Part shown: positions 1 through 5,023 of the stretch, piece by piece
How positions within the stretch are numbered: position 1 is the first letter of the stretch
Layout: each line of letters starts with the position of its first letter
DNA from: Stenotrophomonas sp.
Lineage (GTDB): Bacteria; Pseudomonadota; Gammaproteobacteria; Xanthomonadales; Xanthomonadaceae
Assembly (NCBI GenBank): GCA_003525885.1
Contig: DQIG01000368.1
Location: 1-5,023 of the forward strand
Direction: 5' to 3'
Length of the DNA: 5,023 nucleotides
Position numbers and translations under genes: made by a program
Notes under the pieces: model-generated
Databases searched by the model: none
What the model saw: the letters and a program-made list of their open reading frames with translations, nothing else
What the model was told of the DNA's origin: nothing

Positions 1-1
1 G

Positions 2-57
2 GCGGAGCGTTTCTTTGGTTACTTTCTTTGCGCGCAAAGAAAGTGACACCCCTCCGC
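2..57. repeat. Nested palindromic intergenic element
   Basis: The core is a perfect 24-base palindrome at 21-44, with half-site actttctttgcg followed directly by its reverse complement. A wobble T-G pair (20/45) and two further pairs (19/46, 18/47) extend it to about 15 paired positions per arm. A second layer, gcggag at 2-7, pairs with ctccgc at 52-57. The octamer tttctttg occurs twice (10-17 and 23-30), so caaagaaa at 35-42 could pair with either copy, giving two competing folds. Similar ctttctttgcgc-type palindromes are, from memory, common between genes in Xanthomonadaceae, so this is probably one copy of a dispersed repeat. It is not a good terminator for suhB because the better one lies nearer the stop codon. 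It could end a gene lying to the left of the window. The element may continue past position 1. Confidence 0.7.
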
Positions 58-85
58 GGTCGCGGAAACGAATCTCCGTGCGCAC

Positions 86-115
86 AAACGAAAACGGCAC
101 CTTTGCAGGTGCCGT
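86..115 (-). terminator. Intrinsic terminator of suhB
   Basis: Positions 94-102 (acggcacct) and 107-115 (aggtgccgt) form a perfect 9-base-pair, GC-rich stem with a 4-base loop. Read on the minus strand, the stem is followed by TTTTCGTTTG, an interrupted U-tract. It begins 26 bases after the suhB stop codon, in the right orientation and spacing for a Rho-independent terminator. On the plus strand the stem is followed by ctccatga with no T-tract, so it should work only leftward. Confidence 0.85.
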
Positions 116-141
116 CTCCATGAACCGCTTTACACGAGATC

Positions 142-969
142 TCAGAACTTCGCGTCGAACTCGGCGGCGTAGCCGGTGTTCACCAGCACCTTCTGCAGCG
201 ACTCGGCCACCTTCAGGTTGCCGGCCACGATCTGATGGGTCTCCGGGCCACGGTTGTCCATGCGGCCCAGGGTCGCGCCCTTGAAGTCGCAGACCTTGCC
301 GCCCGCCTCGCGGACCAGGAGCAGGCCGGCAGCGATGTCCCAGGCCTTCACGCCGGCTTCGAAGTAGGCGTCGGCACGGCCGCAGGCCACGTAGGCCAGG
401 TCCAGTGCCGCCGAACCGGTGCGGCGGATGTCCTCGCCGTGCACCAGCAGGGCGTCGACCGCCTTCAGCTGGGCACTGGCGCGGCTGCGCTCGCGCGGGG
501 CAAAGCCGGTGTGGATCATCGTGCCTTCCAGGTCCTTGCGGTCGGCCACGCGGATGCGGCGGTCGTTCAGCACGGCGCCAGCGCCACGGCTGGCGGTGAA
601 CAGTTCATTGCGCAGCGGATCGAAGATGACGGCATCGGTCGGCTCGCCGTTCTCGACCAGGGCGATCGACACGCAGTAGTGCGGCACGCCGCGCAGGTAG
701 TTGCTGGTGCCATCCAGCGGGTCGATGACCCACATCTGGCGGCGCTCGCCCTGCACGCCACCTTCTTCACCGAAGATGCCGTAGTCCGGGTAAGCGCGCT
801 TGAGTTCCTTGACGATGACCTTTTCCGCGTCCGCATCCACTTCGCTGGCGTAGTCCATCCGGCCCTTCTGCACCACGTTCAGTGCCTCGAGCTTGTTGAT
901 GTTGCGCAACAGGACGTTGCCGGCGAGGCGGGCGGCCTTGACCATGACGGTTACGGCGGGTTTCTGCAT
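142..969 (-). CDS. suhB: Inositol-1-monophosphatase family protein SuhB
   Basis: This is a 275-residue protein of the lithium-sensitive, Mg2+-dependent inositol monophosphatase family, close in length to E. coli SuhB (about 267). Members hydrolyse myo-inositol 1-phosphate to inositol and phosphate. In E. coli, SuhB also joins the Nus-factor antitermination complex that supports rRNA transcription and folding. Visible motifs are FGEEGG (66-71, metal ligand E68), WVIDPLDGTSNY (80-91, metal ligands D83 and D86), GSAALDLAYVACGRADAYFE (185-204) and WDIAAGLLLVREAGG (210-224, catalytic D211). All metal-binding residues are present, so the enzyme should be active. The start at 969 is chosen because GGGAG (978-982 on the complement) lies 8 bases upstream and homologues begin MxKPxVxVMVKAAR. 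An in-frame ATG at 1056 would add 29 unconserved residues. It is transcribed away from trmJ and ends before a terminator at 86-115. Cytoplasmic; no signal peptide. Confidence 0.95.
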   Translation of the reverse strand: MQKPAVTVMVKAARLAGNVLLRNINKLEALNVVQKGRMDYASEVDADAEKVIVKELKRAYPDYGIFGEEGGVQGERRQMWVIDPLDGTSNYLRGVPHYCVSIALVENGEPTDAVIFDPLRNELFTASRGAGAVLNDRRIRVADRKDLEGTMIHTGFAPRERSRASAQLKAVDALLVHGEDIRRTGSAALDLAYVACGRADAYFEAGVKAWDIAAGLLLVREAGGKVCDFKGATLGRMDNRGPETHQIVAGNLKVAESLQKVLVNTGYAAEFDAKF

Positions 970-1089
970 GGCGTGGGCTCCCGGAAAGGCAGAAGAGATG
1001 GACTGGCGGGGGAAAAGAGCGGGTCCGGCGCAGTGGCCGGCCGCACAGTTTACCATTGGTCATCGTCCAGCTCGACCTTTTCCCTGTTC
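970..1089. promoter_or_regulatory. Divergent suhB/trmJ intergenic region
   Basis: These 120 bases separate the two divergent start codons and must hold the promoters of both genes. No confident -35/-10 pair can be read. On the minus strand TAAACT (1046-1051 region) is a possible -10 for suhB but has only a poor -35 partner. An accatTggt dyad lies at 1051-1060 and GGCCGGCC at 1035-1042. Neither can be tied to a known regulator. The placement as a promoter region is inference from gene order. Confidence 0.45.
978..982 (-). promoter_or_regulatory. suhB ribosome binding site
   Basis: The minus strand reads GGGAG followed by 8 bases and then ATG at 969. This is a good Shine-Dalgarno sequence at normal spacing. 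It decides the suhB start in favour of 969 over the upstream in-frame ATG at 1056. Confidence 0.75.
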
Positions 1090-1860
1090 ATGTCCCAGTT
1101 TCCCGCCGCCACCCGCCTCCGATTCGTCCTGGTCGGTACCCAGCACCCCGGCAACATGGGCGCTGCCGCCCGTGCCCTGAAGACCATGGGCCTGGCCCGC
1201 CTGGTGCTGGTCGCCCCCGAAAAACCGCTGGACGAGGAGGCCTTCCGCCGCTCGGCCGGTGCTGAAGATGTGCTGGGGGACGCCCCGGTGGTGGCCACCC
1301 TGGCCGAGGCCGTGGCCGATTGCCGCTTGGTGCTGGGCTGCACCGCCCGTGCCCGCCGCGTCCAGCTGGAGGAGTACCTGCCGGCCGATGCCGCCGCAAG
1401 GGCGGTGGCCAAGGCAGGCGAGGGCGTCGAGGTGGCGCTGGTGTTCGGTCGTGAGCGCACCGGCCTGACCAACGAGGAACTGCAGCTCTGCCATGCGGCG
1501 GTGCATATCCCGTCCGACCCGGAGTTCAGCTCGCTCAACCTGGCTGCCGCGGTGCAGGTGCTGGCCTATGAAACGCGCATGCAGTTGCTGGGCGCGCAGC
1601 CGGCCGCCGACGCCGAGCCGGGGTTCCGCGAACAGGCGGCCAGCCATGAGCAGATGGAGAGCTTCTTCGCCCAGCTCGGCGACACCCTGGACGAGATCGA
1701 TTTCCACAAGGGCCGCGCGCCGGAATCGGCGATGCGCAAGCTGCGCCGCCTGTTCCTGCGCAGCGAGCCGAGCGAGCAGGAAGTGCGCCTGTTGCGCGGC
1801 ATCCTCGCCGACACCCAGCGCATGGCGAGACTGGCACAAGCGGGTAACAAGGACAGCTGA
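1090..1860 (+). CDS. trmJ: tRNA (cytidine/uridine-32-2'-O)-methyltransferase TrmJ
   Basis: This 256-residue protein belongs to the SpoU/SPOUT (trefoil-knot) RNA methyltransferases. TrmJ uses S-adenosylmethionine to methylate the 2'-OH of nucleotide 32 in the anticodon loop of several tRNAs, and it works as a cytoplasmic dimer. Motif 1 is GNMGAAARALKTMGL (21-35), with R28 matching the catalytic arginine (R23) of E. coli TrmJ. Motif 2 is ALVFGRERTGLTNEEL (116-131), and motif 3 is PEFSSLNLAAAVQVLAYE (144-161); these form the SAM-binding knot. The C-terminal part carries MRKLRRLFLR (215-224) and EVRLLRGILA (231-240), which mark TrmJ rather than TrmH or TrmL. Length is close to E. coli TrmJ (about 246). 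The ATG at 1090 fits where homology begins, and no other start codon lies nearby in frame, but no Shine-Dalgarno sequence precedes it. It may be co-transcribed with the PhnD-like gene 46 bases downstream. Confidence 0.95.
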   Translation: MSQFPAATRLRFVLVGTQHPGNMGAAARALKTMGLARLVLVAPEKPLDEEAFRRSAGAEDVLGDAPVVATLAEAVADCRLVLGCTARARRVQLEEYLPADAAARAVAKAGEGVEVALVFGRERTGLTNEELQLCHAAVHIPSDPEFSSLNLAAAVQVLAYETRMQLLGAQPAADAEPGFREQAASHEQMESFFAQLGDTLDEIDFHKGRAPESAMRKLRRLFLRSEPSEQEVRLLRGILADTQRMARLAQAGNKDS

Positions 1861-1899
1861 CGACGTTCTCATTTTTTCGGGTAGTCTGTCTGGATACCC

Positions 1900-1906
1900 A
1901 GGAGGG
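1900..1906 (+). promoter_or_regulatory. Strong Shine-Dalgarno with ambiguous start
   Basis: The sequence aggaggg is a near-ideal Shine-Dalgarno, but it touches the ATG at 1907 with no spacer. In the same frame a GTG at 1916 lies 9 bases after it, which is normal spacing. This favours GTG 1916 as the working start of the PhnD-like gene. Either choice leaves an intact signal peptide. Confidence 0.7.
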
Positions 1907-2839
1907 ATGAAGCCTGTGTCGGGTCTGCGAAGGGCAGTGCAGAGGGGACTGCTGAGCCTGGTCATGATCCTGCTGGCCGGGGCGGTGCATGCAGCACCGG
2001 ACCCGGTGCTGGTGCTGGGCCGGATCAGCGATGACCCCAAGGCCCATTACGAGCAGCTGCAACCGTTGCTGGACTATGTGGTGGCACGCATGCACGACGT
2101 CGGCATCAAGGAAGGGCGGATCCTGATGGCGCGCGACCCGCAGCAGATGGCCAGCTATCTGCGGCGGGGGCGGGTCGACTGGGTCACGGAAACGTCGGGT
2201 ACTGCGGTGGCACTGGGCCAGCGCAGTGGTGCACGGCCGCTGCTGCTGACCGAGCGCAACGGCGTGCGTGAGTACCAGACTGTGTTCTTCGTGCGCCGCG
2301 ACAGTCCGATCCAGCGGATCCAGGACCTGCGCGGGCATCGCCTGGCGCTGCAGAACACGGCGTCCACCAGTGCCTACCTGGTGCCGGTGATGACGCTGCT
2401 GCAGGAGGGGCTGGCGCCGCAGATCCTGGCTGGTGTGGGGGACGTGCCGGGCCGGGACAGCGTGGGGTACGTGTTTGCGCGTAGCGAGTTGAACATCGCC
2501 ACGTTCGTGCACAAGGGTGTGGTCGAAGTGGGGGCGGTGAGCAGCGTGGACTGGAACGACGAGCGACGGGTGCCGGCGGCATTCCGGCGCGACTTCCGCG
2601 AGTTGCTGCGCACCGAGCCTTACCCGCGGGCGGTGGAAATGGTTCGCGCCGACCTCGACCCGCGGGTGCGTGACCGTCTGCAGGACGTCCTGCTGCAGGC
2701 GGCCAGCGACCCGCAGGCGCAGGGGGCGTTGCATCGGTTTTTCGGCACTTCCGGTTTCCACCGCGTCGATGCGCATGCGCAGCAGCGGCTGGATGAATTG
2801 AAACAAGGATTGACGCGCGTGCGGATGGAAGTGGAATGA
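1907..2839 (+). CDS. PhnD-like periplasmic substrate-binding protein
   Basis: This 310-residue (307 from GTG 1916) exported protein resembles the PhnD/phosphonate-binding family of type 2 periplasmic binding proteins. Residues 1-29 form a Sec signal peptide: arginines at 8, 9 and 13, a hydrophobic stretch 15-27, and an A-P cleavage context after VHA (29). No lipobox cysteine is present, so it should be soluble in the periplasm. Family signatures are DWVTETSGTAVAL (91-103), YQTVFFVRRDS (123-133), a DLRGHRLAL strand-turn (140-148) leading into the STSAY ligand loop (153-157, usually STSG), and AVSSVDWN (210-217). Typical PhnD proteins deliver phosphonate or related anions to an ABC transporter, but no permease or ATPase gene follows. 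Instead the stop overlaps the start of a membrane GGDEF-EAL gene, suggesting a sensory role. The start may be 1916 (see the Shine-Dalgarno entry). The ligand is unknown. Family assignment is firm to fold level, not to substrate. Confidence 0.85.
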   Translation: MKPVSGLRRAVQRGLLSLVMILLAGAVHAAPDPVLVLGRISDDPKAHYEQLQPLLDYVVARMHDVGIKEGRILMARDPQQMASYLRRGRVDWVTETSGTAVALGQRSGARPLLLTERNGVREYQTVFFVRRDSPIQRIQDLRGHRLALQNTASTSAYLVPVMTLLQEGLAPQILAGVGDVPGRDSVGYVFARSELNIATFVHKGVVEVGAVSSVDWNDERRVPAAFRRDFRELLRTEPYPRAVEMVRADLDPRVRDRLQDVLLQAASDPQAQGALHRFFGTSGFHRVDAHAQQRLDELKQGLTRVRMEVE

Positions 2840-4962
2840 AGTGGCTCGGCTCGGGAATGCAGGCCCGGTTCCTGCTCGCGATGGGCGGGGCGATGGTCGT
2901 GGTGGTGGCGATCCTGGCAGTGTTGCTGGGGCGGCAGGCGGCGATGCAGGGCGAGGTGCGCAACCTCAGTGGTGGCGTCATCCATGAACTGTTCGATCGC
3001 AGCGTGCGCAGCCGCGGCGAAGCGATGGCGCGCGAGCTGTCCGACGCGCTGGCCAACCCGTTGTACTACCGCGACCTCGACCAGGTCGGTGCGCTGGTGC
3101 GCAGCACCGCACGGCAGCCGGTCGTGCGCTATGTGCTGGTGTTCGACGAACGCGGCCGGCTGGTGCATGACGGCTCGATCGAGGTGTCCGGCTTCGGCCA
3201 GCCGATGGCCGACCCGCTCGCCCCCAAGGCCGCGGTGGCGCAGGCGCTGGTGGTGCAGGAATCGCCCAAGGTGCTCGACAACACCATGCCGATCATGGTC
3301 GGCAACCAGCGCATCGGCGGCGTCCGGGTCGGCATGGCGCTGGACGAGGTACAGCAGCGCGAACAGGCCGCCAATGCCACGCTCGGCGAGCGCCTGCAGC
3401 AGGTCGGCAGCCGCCACCTGGGCTGGCTGCTGCTGATGCTGGGCCTGCTGGTGGTGATCGGCGTGGTGGTGATCCTGTACGTGCAGCGCACCCTGGTGGC
3501 GCCGATCCGTGATCTGGCCGCCGCGGCGCGCCGCATCGAGGCTGGCGACTACCAGGCGCCGCTGGCCGAGAACACCCGCGACGACGAGGTCGGCGAGCTG
3601 GTGCGCGGCTTCGCCCGCATGCGCGATTCCATCGCCCGCCATGACCGCGAGGTGCGGCGCATGGCCTATACCGATGCACTGACCGGGCTGACCAACCGCC
3701 TGGCGTTCCGCGAAGCACTGGACCATCGCCTGATGGCCGCGCGCGCATCCAATCATCGGCTGGGCCTGCTGTTCGCCGATATCGACGACTTCAAGCGCGT
3801 CAATGACACCCTCGGCCATGAGGCCGGTGACGAAGCGCTGTTGCAGTTCGCGCAGCGCATCGGCCGTGCAGTTACCGAGGCCGGCGGCGATGAGGCCCTG
3901 CTGGCCCGCTTCGGCGGCGACGAGTTCGTGATCCTGGTCGGTGATGGCGACGTGGCCGCGAACGCGCGGCTGCTGGCCGAGGTGCTGGTGCGCGAGCTGG
4001 GCAAGCCGCTGGTGGTACAGGGCAGGGAGCTGTTCCTGGGGACCTCGATCGGCGTGACCCTGTTCCCGGACGATGCCGCCGATGCAACCACGCTGCTGAA
4101 GAACGGCGACATCGCCATGTACCAGGCGAAGATGGCCGGCAAGAACTGCTATCGCTACTACAGCCGGGCGATGGACCATGCGGTCGAGCGCCGCGTGCAC
4201 ATGGAACAGGAACTGCGCGGGGCCTGGGAGCGGGGCGAACTGCGCCTGGCCTACCAGCCGATCTTCCGCATGCGCGACCGCCGCATGGTCGGCGTGGAAG
4301 TGCTGCTGCGCTGGCAGCATCCGACTCTGGGAACGATCCCCCCATCGGTCTTCATCGAAGTGGCCGAGCAGAGCGGGCTGATCGAGATCATCGGCCCGAA
4401 GGTGCTGCGTGCGGCCTGCATGGAAGCCTCGCAGTGGCCGCGCGGGGCCGGTGGCGATGATCTGTTCGTGTCGGTGAACGTGTCGCCGCGGCAGCTGCGC
4501 GGTGGTGAACTGCCGGCACTGGTTGCGCAGTGCCTGCACGAGTCCGGCCTGCCGGCCTCGCGCCTGCACCTGGAGCTGACCGAAACTGCGGTGATCGGCG
4601 ATGAGATGGTGGCCGCGCAGCTGCTGGACAAGCTGCACCGCACCGGCGTGAAGGTCTGGCTGGATGATTTCGGCACCGGTTTCTCCGGTCTCAGCCACCT
4701 GCGCCAGGTGCCGGTGGACGGGGTGAAGATCGACAAGAGTTTCGTGGCCGACATGCAGCGCGACCCGGACGATCTGGCGCTGACCACGGCAATCATCGCC
4801 ATGGCCCACGCGCTGGGCATCACGGTGGTAGCCGAGGGCATCGAGCAGCAGGCGCAGTACGAGCTGCTGGCCCAGCGCGGCTGCGACCTCGGCCAGGGCT
4901 ACTGGCTGAGCCACCCGGTCACCGCCACCGAAGTGGTGCGGATGATCGAATCAGGCCTTTGA
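2836..4962 (+). CDS. Membrane c-di-GMP cyclase/phosphodiesterase (sensor-HAMP-GGDEF-EAL)
   Basis: This 708-residue inner-membrane protein should make and/or degrade cyclic di-GMP in response to a periplasmic signal. Order: transmembrane helix 1 (about 12-31), periplasmic region (32-195), transmembrane helix 2 (196-216), HAMP (about 217-269, with P223 and DEVGEL 250-255), GGDEF (about 272-445) and EAL (about 455-705). The GGDEF domain has DALTGLTNR (280-288), FADIDDFKRVND (313-324) and an intact GGDEF at 360-364, but no RxxD inhibitory site five residues upstream. The EAL domain has EVLLRW at 488-493 in place of EALLRW, plus N548, E583, D610-D611 in DDFGTGFSGL, K631, E667 in AEGIE and Q687. 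All expected metal and catalytic residues are thus present, and both activities look possible. Its ATG overlaps the preceding stop as ATGA, with a weak ggaag (2827-2831) upstream, so translation is probably coupled to the PhnD-like protein. The periplasmic region looks Cache-like (YVLVFDERGRLV, 99-110), but this is not certain. Confidence 0.93.
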   Translation: MKWLGSGMQARFLLAMGGAMVVVVAILAVLLGRQAAMQGEVRNLSGGVIHELFDRSVRSRGEAMARELSDALANPLYYRDLDQVGALVRSTARQPVVRYVLVFDERGRLVHDGSIEVSGFGQPMADPLAPKAAVAQALVVQESPKVLDNTMPIMVGNQRIGGVRVGMALDEVQQREQAANATLGERLQQVGSRHLGWLLLMLGLLVVIGVVVILYVQRTLVAPIRDLAAAARRIEAGDYQAPLAENTRDDEVGELVRGFARMRDSIARHDREVRRMAYTDALTGLTNRLAFREALDHRLMAARASNHRLGLLFADIDDFKRVNDTLGHEAGDEALLQFAQRIGRAVTEAGGDEALLARFGGDEFVILVGDGDVAANARLLAEVLVRELGKPLVVQGRELFLGTSIGVTLFPDDAADATTLLKNGDIAMYQAKMAGKNCYRYYSRAMDHAVERRVHMEQELRGAWERGELRLAYQPIFRMRDRRMVGVEVLLRWQHPTLGTIPPSVFIEVAEQSGLIEIIGPKVLRAACMEASQWPRGAGGDDLFVSVNVSPRQLRGGELPALVAQCLHESGLPASRLHLELTETAVIGDEMVAAQLLDKLHRTGVKVWLDDFGTGFSGLSHLRQVPVDGVKIDKSFVADMQRDPDDLALTTAIIAMAHALGITVVAEGIEQQAQYELLAQRGCDLGQGYWLSHPVTATEVVRMIESGL

Positions 4963-4970
4963 CCCAAAAA

Positions 4971-5023
4971 GGGGACGGAGGGAATTAAGTCGCAAATGCA
5001 TAAGCGACTTAATTCCCTCCGTC
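4971..5023. repeat. Long hairpin repeat at window end, possible terminator
   Basis: Arms 4974-4993 (starting gacggaggg) and 5004-5023 are perfect 20-base inverted copies around a 10-base loop (aaatgcataa). The left arm is preceded by aaaaagggg (4966-4974), so the repeat probably continues past 5023 with cccc and a T-run. Read on the minus strand the stem is followed by CCCTTTTT, giving a terminator shape; if the missing right side is symmetric, it would also terminate the plus-strand gene that ends 11 bases upstream. Similar ggggacggagg...ttaagtcg elements recur, from memory, as dispersed repeats in Stenotrophomonas and Xanthomonas. Some flank REP-associated (RAYT) transposase genes; none is visible here. 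It lacks an obvious terminal GTAG, so assignment to the SMAG family is not supported. Confidence 0.8.

Noticed and set aside
15..284. A small plus-strand open frame beginning MVTFFARKES
   Set aside because: It starts inside the palindromic repeat, crosses the terminator and runs antisense to suhB. There is no ribosome binding site or known domain.
235..1089. A 285-codon upstream extension in frame with trmJ
   Set aside because: It runs antisense through suhB and shows no conserved domain. TrmJ homology starts at 1090, so the extension is an open frame by chance.
970..1089. Specific sigma-70 promoters for suhB and trmJ
   Set aside because: Candidate hexamers match only 3-4 of 6 positions with poor partner spacing, so none was listed as a promoter.
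1858..1906. Intrinsic terminator after trmJ
   Set aside because: A T6 run (1872-1877) exists but no stable GC-rich stem precedes it; the small hairpin lies after it. Read-through into the PhnD-like gene remains possible.
1060..2040. A 326-codon minus-strand open frame across trmJ and the start of the PhnD-like gene
   Set aside because: Shadow of trmJ; composition is Q/H/R/A-rich and no motif was recognised.
1907..2839. Phosphonate ABC transporter component (phnD proper)
   Set aside because: The fold matches, but no phnC or phnE partner is present and the coupled neighbour is a signalling protein, so the gene symbol was withheld.
2620..4914. A 764-codon open frame on the minus strand across the PhnD-like and GGDEF-EAL genes
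   Set aside because: Its translation is rich in H, Q, R and A with no recognisable motif, and it is antisense to a clear multi-domain protein. Long antisense frames are expected in GC-rich DNA.

Overview
The window is GC-rich, tightly packed proteobacterial DNA. Protein sequences, codon use and the style of intergenic repeats fit a gammaproteobacterium of the Xanthomonadaceae, most likely Stenotrophomonas or Xanthomonas. That placement is recognition from memory and not a database result.

Layout, left to right. Positions 1-141 hold no gene. They contain a long nested palindrome (about 2-57) and an intrinsic terminator (about 86-115) for the leftward gene suhB. suhB (142-969, minus) encodes an inositol-monophosphatase-family protein. 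A 120-base divergent gap (970-1089) separates it from trmJ (1090-1860, plus), a SPOUT tRNA 2'-O-methyltransferase. After a 46-base gap with a very strong ribosome binding site comes a secreted PhnD-like periplasmic binding protein (1907 or 1916 to 2839). Its stop codon overlaps the start of the last gene in an ATGA (2836-2839). That gene (2836-4962) encodes a 708-residue membrane protein with a periplasmic sensor region, a HAMP domain and tandem GGDEF and EAL domains. The last 50 bases are a near-perfect hairpin with 20-base arms that reaches the window edge.

How the genes relate. suhB and trmJ are housekeeping genes, both linked to RNA metabolism: SuhB acts in rRNA transcription and maturation in E. 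coli, and TrmJ modifies tRNA position 32. The two downstream genes form a translationally coupled pair that looks like a ligand-sensing c-di-GMP module. A periplasmic binding protein with no transporter partner in view would report to the periplasmic domain of a bifunctional cyclase/phosphodiesterase. This arrangement resembles NspS-MbaA of Vibrio in logic but uses a different binding-protein family. It is the most interesting feature here, and its ligand cannot be read from the sequence. No mobile-element gene, RNA gene or CRISPR array was seen.
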